Shown here: one piece after another, positions 17,127 to 24,972 of the stretch
Layout of the letters: each line of letters begins with the position of its first letter
Numbering within the stretch: position 1 is the first letter of the stretch
From: Geothrix sp. PMB-07
GTDB taxonomy: Bacteria > Acidobacteriota > Holophagae > Holophagales > Holophagaceae
Length of the DNA stretch: 64,000 bases
Direction: 5' to 3'
Assembly (NCBI RefSeq): GCF_030758935.1
Contig: NZ_CP132333.1
Coordinates: forward strand, 496,001-560,000
The notes under the pieces: generated by a model
Database searches by the model: none
Told to the model about the DNA's origin: nothing
Seen by the model: only the letters and a program-made list of their open reading frames with translations
Position numbers and translations under genes: made by a program

Positions 17127-17549
17127 ATGAAACAGCTGGTGATCGATTTCCAGAAGTGCGACGCAGGGCGCAACTGCAATCACGAATGTGAGCTGGAGTG
17201 CGCGGTCCGGGTGTTCAAGGTCGATGACCCCAAACAGGCCGCCCTCCAGATCAAGGCCTACGAGGATGGCGGCGGCCATGCGGTGCTCTGCGACCAGTGT
17301 GGCGACTGTGTGGTGGTCTGCCCCACGGAGGCACTGAAGCGCAACAAGCTCGGCGTCGTCATGATCGACAAGAAGGTCTGCGTGGGCTGCTACATGTGCA
17401 TCGGCTTCTGCGAGAAGGAGGCCTTCATGCGGAATTCCGATTGGATCACACCCCACAAGTGCACTTCCTGCGGCATCTGCGTGAAGGTGTGCCCCCACGG
17501 TGCGCTTTCCATCCAGGAAGTCCCCGAGCCGCCTGTCCGCATCATCTGA
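17127..17549 (+). CDS. Four-cluster ferredoxin, electron partner of the aldehyde oxidoreductase
   Basis: 140 residues with sixteen cysteines in four groups: C11/C17/C21/C25, C55/C58/C61/C65, C85/C88/C91/C95 and C112/C115/C118/C122. The last three are classic CxxCxxCxxxC/P sets, so four [4Fe-4S] clusters are expected; the first group is spaced irregularly (CDAGRNCNHECELEC). Polyferredoxin subunits of this size accompany multi-subunit AORs such as AorA of Aromatoleum. It lies directly upstream of the AOR gene, separated from it by a palindromic repeat. No FAD subunit gene is present in the window, so electrons presumably leave through free ferredoxin or a distant partner. Confidence 0.85.
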   Translation: MKQLVIDFQKCDAGRNCNHECELECAVRVFKVDDPKQAALQIKAYEDGGGHAVLCDQCGDCVVVCPTEALKRNKLGVVMIDKKVCVGCYMCIGFCEKEAFMRNSDWITPHKCTSCGICVKVCPHGALSIQEVPEPPVRII

Positions 17550-17558
17550 GCGCTAAAA

Positions 17559-17666
17559 ATCCACCACGGAGACACGGAGGGCACCGGGAAAAGCGCACGG
17601 AGAAAAACGGTCAAGAGCATTTGACTCCGTGAAATCCTCCGTGTTCTCTGTGTCTCCGTGGTGAAT
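17559..17666. repeat. Palindromic repeat, CACGGAGA type, between ferredoxin and AOR genes
   Basis: Starts 9 bases after the ferredoxin stop with ATCCACCACGGAGACACGG and ends 23 bases before the AOR start with the complement. The arms match for 15 bases without error and then imperfectly across most of the 108 bases (CACGGAG appears again on both sides). It is the same type as the copy at 15056. Confidence 0.75.
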
Positions 17667-17689
17667 CCCTTCCAAGAAGAGGAACCGTC

Positions 17690-19915
17690 ATGAGCCAGCT
17701 CGTTTTCGATCCCAGCAAAGTGATGGACATCGACTACACCAAGCGCACCGAGTACCTCGACGGGCTCGAGGCCATCAAGGCGGCGCACAGGGTGCTGAAG
17801 GAGATCACCTACACACCCAGCCTGCCGGACAAGGGCTACACCAACCGCAGCCTCTATGTGAACGTGGACACGCTGGAGATCACGGAGAAGCCTGTCACCC
17901 AGCAGATGAAGGATGTTTTCATCGGCGGGCGCGGCTTCGGCCTCTGGCACCTCTGGAATGCGGTGAAGCCCACCACCCGGTGGAACGATCCCGAGAACGA
18001 GATCATCATCAGCCCCGGTCCCGTGTCGGGCATGACGCAATACGCGGGCACGGGCAAGTCCCTGGTGGTGAGCCTCTCGCCCCAGACGGACATTCCCATC
18101 GATTCCAACGTGGGCGGCTTCTATGGCCCCCTGCTGAAGTTCTCGGGCTTCGACGCCCTCGAACTGCAGGGTAAGTCCGACAAGGACGTCATCCTGTTCA
18201 TCGATGGCCAGAAGGGCATCATCCGCATCGAAGAGGCGCCCACGGATCCCGTGGACAGCCATGTGCTGGCGGAAATCCTGACGCACATGTACGCCGAGAA
18301 CGAAGCGGACCTGCCGAACATCTCGGTGGTATCCACCGGCGCGGCCGCCGAGCACAGCCTCATCGGCATGCTGAACTTCTCGTTCTACGACCGCCGCCGC
18401 AAGTGCGTGCGCTTCAAGCAGGCCGGCCGGGGCGGCATCGGCACCGTGTTCCGGGACAAGCGCATCCGAGCCCTTGTCATCCGCGGGCCCAAGGTGGCTG
18501 GCGACATGAACCACCCCGCGGATCCCGAGACCATCGCCAAGACGGGCGTGAAGTACCACAAGGAAATCCGCGAGAACGACGGCTCCCAGTGCATGATGCG
18601 CCGCAATGGCACTGCGCACATCGTCGAGATCATGGATGCCTACGACCTGCTGCCGGTCCACAACTTCCAGTTCGGCTCACACCCCGATACCCACAAGATC
18701 GATTCGGAGTACTGGCAGCACCGCTGCACCCAGCACACGGTGGACGGCTGCTGGTACGGCTGCTCCATGGCCTGCGCCAAGGGCGCCGATGGCCTCGTGC
18801 TGAAGACCGGCCCCTACAAGGGCGACATGGTGACGGTGGATGGTCCCGAGTACGAAAACGCCGCGGGTCTGGGCTCCAACTGCGGCATCTTCGACCCCGA
18901 CTACCTGCTGGAACTGAACTTCTACTGCGACACCTACGGCATCTGCACCATCACCTACGGCACCCTCTGCGCCTTCGTCATGGAGTGCTACCAGCGCGGC
19001 ATCCTGAACAAGGAGCGAACGGGCGGACTGGAGATGGTCTGGGGCAACGCCGAGGCCAGCCTCGAGATGATGCACCAGATGGCCCGGGGCGAAGGCTTCG
19101 GCAAGGTCGCCGGACAAGGCGTGAAGAAGATGAAGGAACTGTTCATCAGGAACGCCTGGGGCGATCCGCAGCTCATCACCGACATCGGGATGGAGAACAA
19201 GGGCCTCGAATACTCCCAGTACCTGTCCAAGGAATCCCTGGCCCAGCAAGGCGGCTACGCGCTCACCAACAAGGGCCCGCAGCACGATGAGGCCTGGGTG
19301 ATCTTCATGGACATGGTGAACAAGCAGCTGCCCACGTTTGAGGACAAGGCGGAGGCGCTCTACTATTTCCCCCTGTTCCGCACCTGGTTCGGCCTCAACG
19401 GTTTCTGCAAGCTGCCCTGGAACGACGTGGCGCCCAAGAACAACAGTTCCCAGCCCGAGGCGCACAAGATTCCCGAGCACGTGCAGAACTATGTGGATCT
19501 CTTCAGCGCCACCACGGGCATCCAGATCGACAAGGAAGAGCTCATCCACCAGTCGGCCAAGGTCTACAACTTCCAGCGCGTGTTCAACATCCGCATGGGC
19601 AAGGGCCTGCGCCTGCACGACGCGGCGCCCTACCGTTCCATGGGCCCCGTCACGAAGGAGGAATACGAATCCCGCGCCGAGCGCTACGACAAGCAGATCG
19701 TGGAAGAGATGGGTCTCGACCCCGTGGGCAAATCCACCGAGAAGAAGATGGCTCTGCACCGTGAATGGCGCACGGGACGCTTCTCCAAGCTCATGGACAG
19801 CGTCTACACGCGCCGTGGCTGGACTCTGGATGGCGTGCCCACCTTGGCACGGCTCAAGGAACTGGGTCTCGACGTCTTCCCCGAAGTGGTCGAGGTCGTG
19901 AAACAGCATTTGTAG
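17690..19915 (+). CDS. aor: Tungsten aldehyde:ferredoxin oxidoreductase family protein, long form
   Basis: Oxidises aldehydes to carboxylates with ferredoxin, or the reverse, using a tungsten bis-pyranopterin cofactor. The N-terminal domain contains FIGGRGFGLWHLW and SPGPVSGMTQYAGTGK, typical of the AOR pterin-binding fold. The iron-sulfur cysteines are C354, C358, C362 (GCWYGCSMAC) and probably C573 (LNGFCKLPW). The first spacing is Cx3Cx3C where classic AOR has Cx2Cx3C. With 741 residues it is about 130 longer than the archaeal enzyme of about 605. The start follows AAGAGGAA. Upstream are a tungstate transporter and a ferredoxin, downstream a sulfur carrier; this context strongly favours tungsten. 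The physiological substrate is not evident; BamB-like relatives are an alternative. Confidence 0.85.
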   Translation: MSQLVFDPSKVMDIDYTKRTEYLDGLEAIKAAHRVLKEITYTPSLPDKGYTNRSLYVNVDTLEITEKPVTQQMKDVFIGGRGFGLWHLWNAVKPTTRWNDPENEIIISPGPVSGMTQYAGTGKSLVVSLSPQTDIPIDSNVGGFYGPLLKFSGFDALELQGKSDKDVILFIDGQKGIIRIEEAPTDPVDSHVLAEILTHMYAENEADLPNISVVSTGAAAEHSLIGMLNFSFYDRRRKCVRFKQAGRGGIGTVFRDKRIRALVIRGPKVAGDMNHPADPETIAKTGVKYHKEIRENDGSQCMMRRNGTAHIVEIMDAYDLLPVHNFQFGSHPDTHKIDSEYWQHRCTQHTVDGCWYGCSMACAKGADGLVLKTGPYKGDMVTVDGPEYENAAGLGSNCGIFDPDYLLELNFYCDTYGICTITYGTLCAFVMECYQRGILNKERTGGLEMVWGNAEASLEMMHQMARGEGFGKVAGQGVKKMKELFIRNAWGDPQLITDIGMENKGLEYSQYLSKESLAQQGGYALTNKGPQHDEAWVIFMDMVNKQLPTFEDKAEALYYFPLFRTWFGLNGFCKLPWNDVAPKNNSSQPEAHKIPEHVQNYVDLFSATTGIQIDKEELIHQSAKVYNFQRVFNIRMGKGLRLHDAAPYRSMGPVTKEEYESRAERYDKQIVEEMGLDPVGKSTEKKMALHREWRTGRFSKLMDSVYTRRGWTLDGVPTLARLKELGLDVFPEVVEVVKQHL

Positions 19916-19927
19916 GTTTTTAGAAAA

Positions 19928-20010
19928 GATTCACCACCAAGACACGAAGACACCAAGAACTGAAAACAACTTTCATCTTTCTTGGTGTCTTCGTGTCTTG
20001 GTGGTGAGCC
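19928..20010. repeat. Palindromic repeat, CACCAAGA type, between aor and the sulfur-carrier gene
   Basis: The arms at 19931-19959 and 19979-20007 are perfect inverted copies over 29 bases, separated by 19 bases. The sequence starts TCACCACCAAGACACG and contains tandem GACAC(G/C)AA units. It begins within 16 bases of the aor stop. It is nearly identical to the arms of the GxxExxY element at 216-672. Confidence 0.85.
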
Positions 20011-20053
20011 GTTCTCTTAAGATTCCGATACGATGCAGGATCGAGGCCCAGCG

Positions 20054-20251
20054 ATGATCACGGTGAATGAGGAACCCCTTGCTTGGCACGAGGGCATGAC
20101 CGTACGCGATGTCCTTACAGCCAGGAACTACCGCTTTCCCATGCTGGTCATCCATGTGGACGACGCCTTGATTCAGAAAGCGGACTACGACTCCACCACC
20201 ATCCCGGACGGCGCGGTGGTCAAGGTCATCCACCTCATCAGCGGGGGCTGA
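20054..20251 (+). CDS. MoaD/ThiS-like sulfur carrier protein
   Basis: 65 residues of the beta-grasp ubiquitin-like fold, ending in ISGG, the diglycine tail that is thiocarboxylated. WHEGMTVRDVLTARNY and DGAVVKVIHLISGG are family patterns. ThiS donates sulfur to thiamin and MoaD to molybdopterin; beside an AOR gene a MoaD-like role in making the tungsten cofactor is the better guess. ATG 20054 is chosen over the in-frame ATG at 20033 because the domain then starts normally (MITVNEEPL). Its last 14 bases overlap the 3' end of the convergent kinase gene. Confidence 0.75.
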   Translation: MITVNEEPLAWHEGMTVRDVLTARNYRFPMLVIHVDDALIQKADYDSTTIPDGAVVKVIHLISGG

Positions 20252-22028
20252 GCGCTCCATCGGGCAGGCGCGGGACCAGGATGCGGAACCGGGTGCCCTG
20301 GCCAGGCGCGCTTTCCACCTCCAGGCGGCCACCGCCTTCTTCCACCATGGCCTTGAGTGAAGAGAGGCCCAGCCCCGTACCCTTCCCCGGAGCCTTGGTG
20401 GTGAAGAAGGGATCGAAGATTCGGGCCAGCACCTCGGCCGTCATTCCCACGCCGGAATCCATCACCTCAATCATGGCTTCGTCCAGGTCCGATCCCGCAT
20501 GATCCACTCGGATGCGGAGGATGCCGCCGCCCGGCATGGCATCACCGGCGTTCGCCACCAGGTTCACCAGCATCTGTTCCAGGCGGATGCGCGACGTCAG
20601 CACCGTCAGCGGGCCCTGCGTGGGCATTTGCATGAGGAAGGCCACGGACTTGGGCAGCAGCAGACGCAGGGTGGCCTCCATCTCCTGCACGGCCGGGCCC
20701 AGGTCCATGGGCAGCAATTCCTCCTTCTCCCTTCGGGCGAATTCCATGAGCCGACGGGTGAGCAGGGAAGCCCGTTCCGCCGCCATGGCAATGCGCTCCA
20801 GTTCGTCCTTGCGGGGCGCGAGGCCGTCTTCCAGGTTCATCACCGCCAGATCCGCAGAGCCCTTCACGGCGCCCAGCAGGTTGTTCAGGTCATGGGCCAG
20901 GCCCGCGCCCATCAGGGCCAGGGTGTTCATGCGCTCGGTGCGCAGCATGGCTTCCTGGGCCTGCTCCAGGGCGAGGGTCCGCTGCTGCACCCGCTCGGCG
21001 AGGGTTTGGCGGGCGGCCTGGAGATCCTGGATGGCCTGGAACTGGCGCAGCAGAAGCAACATCACCATGGCCAGGAAGATGGCATAGGCCTCCCGGTTCA
21101 CCTGCTGGGGCGCCCAGGCGAGCAGGGCGGCGAGCACCGCCACGGCGATGCTGACGGGCAGGTAGGAGAGCAGCCCGGCGAGGCGTCCACCCACCTCCGC
21201 CTCGGGCAGGCTGTCCTCCACGGATTTTGTCGACCACGCGGCGAGGCCCTGGAAGAGGGGAATGGCGCCCGCGATGATGATCCAGCTCTGCCTGGCGACG
21301 ACTGGGGGCAGGCCCATCAAGGTCCAACAGGAGATGGCCCCGAGCCAGGCCAGGGCCGAGGCGCCGAGCCATCCCAGGGGCCCGCGAATGCAATCGGGAT
21401 GGTAGGAGGTCATGAACACCAGCCCGCCGCCGAGGAGCGCCACGTTCAGGTAGGCCGAGAAGACGCGCAGGCCCATGCCCCGGCCCGCCATCTGAAGGGA
21501 GGCATGGATCCCCATGACCCAGAGCAGGAAGAGCAGGGCCGCCGCGAAGACCAGGCTGTCCAGCACCCGGCGCCGGAACAGGCCGCCCCGCTTCTGCCCC
21601 ACGGGAAAGCTGAGGATGCCCGCCAGCACGAGCATGCCCGTGGTCAGGGACAGGTAGCTGGTGGCGCCCACCACCCAGGCGGGGAGCAGCCCTCGGTAGT
21701 GCAGGGCGGTCAACAGCAGGTTGGGCACCTCCAGCAGGGCCGAGGCAGCCACCAATCCCCAAGCTACGCGCGTGCGCCCCACCGACTTGGCGGCCCGATA
21801 GGCGAGGCTCAATCCAGCCAGGGCTTCCAGGGCGAGGTAGGACAGGGGCCAGGTCAGCAGGCGCTGCTCGGCACGCAGAAACACGTGAACGACCGCTGCC
21901 ACCAACCAGACACCCACCAGGATGCCTCTGGGAAGCCAAAGGGATTCCGAGGCCGGGGGCTGCCCCTGGTTCACAGCGGATTCTGGCTTCAGAGTGGAAA
22001 GCGTTGGCCCATTCAAGGAGGGCCTCAT
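20238..22028 (-). CDS. Membrane sensor histidine kinase
   Basis: 596 residues. The first 300 or so form about eight hydrophobic segments, a multi-pass sensor region without a recognised ligand domain. A coiled-coil follows (LQAARQTLAERVQQRTLALEQ), then the H-box (GAGLAHDLNNLLGAVKG), N-box (LVNLVANAGDAM) and G-boxes (DSGVGM, GKGTGLGLSSL). There is no receiver domain, so a separate response regulator is needed; none is next to it. The start at 22028 is uncertain because no clear ribosome-binding site precedes it. The frame remains open upstream but there runs under the aldehyde dehydrogenase gene. Confidence 0.8.
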   Translation of the reverse strand: MRPSLNGPTLSTLKPESAVNQGQPPASESLWLPRGILVGVWLVAAVVHVFLRAEQRLLTWPLSYLALEALAGLSLAYRAAKSVGRTRVAWGLVAASALLEVPNLLLTALHYRGLLPAWVVGATSYLSLTTGMLVLAGILSFPVGQKRGGLFRRRVLDSLVFAAALLFLLWVMGIHASLQMAGRGMGLRVFSAYLNVALLGGGLVFMTSYHPDCIRGPLGWLGASALAWLGAISCWTLMGLPPVVARQSWIIIAGAIPLFQGLAAWSTKSVEDSLPEAEVGGRLAGLLSYLPVSIAVAVLAALLAWAPQQVNREAYAIFLAMVMLLLLRQFQAIQDLQAARQTLAERVQQRTLALEQAQEAMLRTERMNTLALMGAGLAHDLNNLLGAVKGSADLAVMNLEDGLAPRKDELERIAMAAERASLLTRRLMEFARREKEELLPMDLGPAVQEMEATLRLLLPKSVAFLMQMPTQGPLTVLTSRIRLEQMLVNLVANAGDAMPGGGILRIRVDHAGSDLDEAMIEVMDSGVGMTAEVLARIFDPFFTTKAPGKGTGLGLSSLKAMVEEGGGRLEVESAPGQGTRFRILVPRLPDGALSPR

Positions 22029-22124
22029 AGGTGGTTTATCCACGAGCTTAGCGGAAGCGCCAAATGACTTCGCAACGGAATTGATCCTGGCAACGACGAA
22101 ATCCTGAACAAGGTCATGAATGAG

Positions 22125-22150
22125 AAAGAGGGGGACGCATCCCCCTCTTT
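22125..22150 (-). terminator. Terminator after the aldehyde dehydrogenase gene
   Basis: Perfect 10-base-pair stem AAAGAGGGGG, loop ACGCAT, and complement. Read on the minus strand the stem ends in TTT. It lies 24 bases beyond the aldehyde dehydrogenase stop. Confidence 0.75.
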
Positions 22151-22174
22151 TCTTCGGCGGCCAGTGGCTCGCCC

Positions 22175-23689
22175 TCAAATCTCGAGGGTGATGCCCTGGG
22201 CCAGCTCCACCTGGCCGCTGAAGTTGATGGCGCTGGTCTGGCGGCGCATGTAGGCCTTCCAGGCATCGCTGCCGCTCTCCCGGCCGCCGCCCGTCTCCTT
22301 CTCGCCGCCAAAGGCCCCGCCGATTTCGGCGCCGCTGGTGCCGGTGTTCACGTTGGCCAGCCCGCAATCGCTGCCTGCCGCCGAGAGGAACAGCTCGCTC
22401 TCGCGCTGATCGTTGGTGATGATGGCGCTGGAGAGGCCCTGGCTCACGCCGTTCTGAAGGGCGATGGCTTCTTCGATGGTGCGGTAGGGCATGAGGTAGA
22501 GCACCGGTGCGAAGGTTTCCTCCTTCACGATGTCGAGGTTGCCGGGAACTTCCACCAGGCAGGGCGTGATGTAGCAGCCGCCCGGGTTGGCCAGTTTCTC
22601 GCCGCCATGGAGGACCTTGCCGCCCTGCGCCTTCACGGTGGCGATGGCCGCCAGCATGGTTGCCACGGCCTCCTGATCCACCAGCGGCCCCATGAGGTGC
22701 TTGTTCTCCCGGGGATCGCCGATGGGGGTCTTGCGATAGAGCTCCAACAGACGCTCACGGAAGGCGGGCAGCACGGATTCCTGCACGATGACACGGCGGG
22801 TGGAGGTGCAGCGCTGGCCCGAAGTGCCGATGGCACCGAAATAGATGGAGCGCAGGGCAATGTCCAGATCGGCCTTGTCGCTGACGATCACCGCGCCATT
22901 GCCGCCCAGTTCGAGGATGTGGCGGCCGAAACGCTGCTGCACCAGGCTGCCCACGTGGCGGCCACCGGGCACTGAGCCCGTGTAGGACACCAGGGCCACG
23001 CGGGGGTCGGTGTTGATGAGGTCGCCGATGTCACTGCCCTTGCCGATGGCCAGGCTGCAGATGGCGGGGTCGAAGCCGAAGTCGCGCAGCACCTTCTCGG
23101 CGATCTTCGTGCAGGCGATGGCCGTCAGCGGTGTTTTCGACGAGGGCTTCCACAGCACCGTGTCGCCGCAAACGAGGGCCAGGGCCGTGTTCCAGCTCCA
23201 CACGGCCACGGGGAAATTGAAGGCCGTGATGACGCCCACCACGCCGAGGGGATGCCACTGTTCCTGCAGGCGGTGCTGCTTGCGTTCGCTGGGCATGGTC
23301 AGGCCGTAAAGCTGGCGCGAGAGGCCCACGGCGAAATCGCAGATGTCGATCATCTCCTGCACCTCGCCCAGGCCTTCGCGCAACGTCTTGCCCATCTCCA
23401 ACGTGACCAGTTCGGCGAGGGCGGCCTTGTGCTTGCGCAGCTCATCGCCCAGGGCCTTCACCACCTCGCCGCGCTTGGGGGCGGGCACCAGGCGCCACGT
23501 CTGGAAGGCCGCGTGGGTTTTGGCCAGGATGGCCTCGAACTCCTGGGGCGTGACATTGGTGACGGTGGCCAAGGTCTCGCCCTGAATGGGAGAGATGATC
23601 CGCTGCGCTTTCCCGCTGCCCGTCCATGTGCCGGAGAACCCTCCAGGGTTCACTTCGGAAAGGCCCAGAGCGCTCAAAATCTTCTGCAT
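22175..23689 (-). CDS. ALDH7-family aldehyde dehydrogenase (aminoadipate semialdehyde type)
   Basis: NAD-dependent aldehyde dehydrogenase, 504 residues, of the ALDH7 (antiquitin) group, which oxidises alpha-aminoadipate semialdehyde/piperideine-6-carboxylate in lysine breakdown. Seen: AFNFPVAVWSWNTALALVCGD, the glutamate in LELGGNGAVI, the catalytic cysteine in GTSGQRCTSTRR, and the C-terminal GGAFGGEKETGGGRESGSDA that is characteristic of ALDH7. The start ATG at 23689 follows AGGAGGAT. A LysR gene is divergent across an 86-base gap and probably controls it. The exact substrate is inferred from family membership; other amino-aldehydes are possible. Confidence 0.85.
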   Translation of the reverse strand: MQKILSALGLSEVNPGGFSGTWTGSGKAQRIISPIQGETLATVTNVTPQEFEAILAKTHAAFQTWRLVPAPKRGEVVKALGDELRKHKAALAELVTLEMGKTLREGLGEVQEMIDICDFAVGLSRQLYGLTMPSERKQHRLQEQWHPLGVVGVITAFNFPVAVWSWNTALALVCGDTVLWKPSSKTPLTAIACTKIAEKVLRDFGFDPAICSLAIGKGSDIGDLINTDPRVALVSYTGSVPGGRHVGSLVQQRFGRHILELGGNGAVIVSDKADLDIALRSIYFGAIGTSGQRCTSTRRVIVQESVLPAFRERLLELYRKTPIGDPRENKHLMGPLVDQEAVATMLAAIATVKAQGGKVLHGGEKLANPGGCYITPCLVEVPGNLDIVKEETFAPVLYLMPYRTIEEAIALQNGVSQGLSSAIITNDQRESELFLSAAGSDCGLANVNTGTSGAEIGGAFGGEKETGGGRESGSDAWKAYMRRQTSAINFSGQVELAQGITLEI

Positions 23690-23708
23690 GTCATCCTCCT
23701 GTTTTCAT

Positions 23709-23777
23709 TAGTACTGGTTTTTGTTTTAATAACGAAATTCATTCGGTTCACATCATTCATGAGTACTATTCATGAAT
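23709..23777. promoter_or_regulatory. Divergent control region between the ALDH7 and LysR genes
   Basis: The AT-rich gap contains AGTACT twice (23710-23715 and 23762-23767), the palindrome ATTCATGAAT at 23768-23777 and a partial copy ATTCATGA at 23755. The second palindrome overlaps the LysR start codon. Repeated dyads in a divergent gap fit LysR autoregulation and activation of the dehydrogenase; no binding has been shown. Confidence 0.4.
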
Positions 23778-24681
23778 GGATGCCCTGCTCGATCTGCCCC
23801 AGCTCCGCACCTTCTATACACTGGCGCAGTCCGGCAGCTTCACGGACTGCGCCCGCAAGCTGAACCGGACCCAATCCGCCGTGAGCCATGCCATGGCCAA
23901 GCTGGAGGAACTGGCGGGCGTGCCTTTGCTGTCCAGGAAGGGGCGGGAGCTGGGGCTGACGGAGGAGGGGCGTCGGCTCTACGCCGCTTGCGAGCAGGCC
24001 TTCGCCACCCTGGACGCCGCGGCCGAGGATCTCCGCCGACATCAAAGCCTCGGCCGAGGGCGGTTGCGCGTGGGCACCACGGTGGAGTTCGGCACCAGCA
24101 TCCTCATGAAGCACATGCAGCCCTTTTTGACAGAGCACCCGGGCCTGGAGGTCGACTTCACGCTCAGCCACGACCTGCTCGCTCCCCTGCTGCGCGACGA
24201 CCTCGATCTCGTCATCGATTGCCAGGAACATCCGCTGCCCGCGCTGAAAAAGGTGCCTCTGTTCCGGGAAACCTACGTGGTGGCCTGCTCCAGGGCCTTC
24301 AAGAGAGCCCACCGGCTGAAGGTGCCCGCCGATCTCTCCGGCTGCCCGGTGTTGTCGCTCGACAAGGCCGGTGCCTGGTGGAACCGCTTCCTCATGGCCG
24401 TGCCCGACCGCGAGCAGCCGCAGTTGGACCGGGTGATCGCGGTGAACCACATCCGGGCCATGATCCACGCCGCCGCCGTGGGCATGGGAGCCGCGCTGGT
24501 GCCGCGCTACAGCGTGCTGGAAGAGTTGGAGCGGGGCGATCTCGTGGCCCTGTTCCCAGACATCCGTCCCACGGAGGACCGCTTCTCGATCTATCAAAAG
24601 AAGGTCAAGGCCACCCACGAAAAGCAGCGGCTGCTCACCCAGTACCTTCAGTCCCTGAGCCCGGCGGAATTCGGTTCCTGA
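23776..24681 (+). CDS. LysR-family transcriptional regulator
   Basis: 301 residues. The N-terminal winged helix-turn-helix is clear (LRTFYTLAQSGSFTDCARKLNRTQSAVSHAMAKLEEL is the recognition region, given here only by its ends: LRTFYTLAQSG to SAVSHAMAKLEEL). The C-terminal two-lobed effector domain spans about residues 90 to 295 (RLRVGTTVEFG; GAALVPRYSVLEEL). It is divergent from the ALDH7 gene and is its likely regulator. The start overlaps a palindrome, as expected of an autoregulated LysR gene. The effector is unknown; an aldehyde or a lysine-pathway intermediate is a guess. Confidence 0.88.
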   Translation: MDALLDLPQLRTFYTLAQSGSFTDCARKLNRTQSAVSHAMAKLEELAGVPLLSRKGRELGLTEEGRRLYAACEQAFATLDAAAEDLRRHQSLGRGRLRVGTTVEFGTSILMKHMQPFLTEHPGLEVDFTLSHDLLAPLLRDDLDLVIDCQEHPLPALKKVPLFRETYVVACSRAFKRAHRLKVPADLSGCPVLSLDKAGAWWNRFLMAVPDREQPQLDRVIAVNHIRAMIHAAAVGMGAALVPRYSVLEELERGDLVALFPDIRPTEDRFSIYQKKVKATHEKQRLLTQYLQSLSPAEFGS

Positions 24682-24710
24682 GCGGTATCAGGCTGGATTG
24701 TGACAATAAT

Positions 24711-24735
24711 CATATTGAGACTTAATCTCAATATG
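24711..24735. promoter_or_regulatory. Perfect AT-rich dyad, candidate operator of the heme/iron genes
   Basis: CATATTGAGA and its exact complement are separated by CTTAA. It lies 76 bases upstream of the small gene at 24811 and the HemS-like gene. It is not followed by a T-run and is AT-rich in a GC-rich background, so an operator is more likely than a terminator. An iron-responsive repressor such as Fur is suggested only by the genes downstream. Confidence 0.45.
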
Positions 24736-24810
24736 TCAAACTGCCTCTGAACCCGAGCCCAGCTCGTGCCGCCTTCCTTCCGTCGGCGGTATCCGTGAAG
24801 AGGAGATCCG

Positions 24811-24972
24811 ATGATCCGCATTCGTGGTCCCGTGGGAACGCTCCGTGTCCTGATGCTGCCCGGCGAAACGGAACCCACCTGGCGGGAAGACGGAACCCCA
24901 GACACGGTGGCTGGTCCCGAGTTTTCCAGGAAGGAGCCTGGTCCCGCAGGGGAGGCGCGCCATGACCAATGA
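24811..24972 (+). CDS. Small protein overlapping the HemS-like gene
   Basis: 53 codons starting at an ATG with GAAGAGGAG five to eight bases upstream. It ends inside the next gene with an 11-base overlap, a layout typical of translational coupling. The product (MIRIRGPVGTLRVLMLPGE at its N-terminus) is not recognised; HemP-type heme proteins have a similar size and place but the sequence does not match them by eye. It may equally be a leader that couples translation. Confidence 0.4.
   Translation: MIRIRGPVGTLRVLMLPGETEPTWREDGTPDTVAGPEFSRKEPGPAGEARHDQ

Noticed and set aside
15056-20010. Repeated arms considered as a CRISPR array
   Set aside because: The units are inverted pairs in separate gaps and not direct repeats with regular spacers; no cas genes are present.
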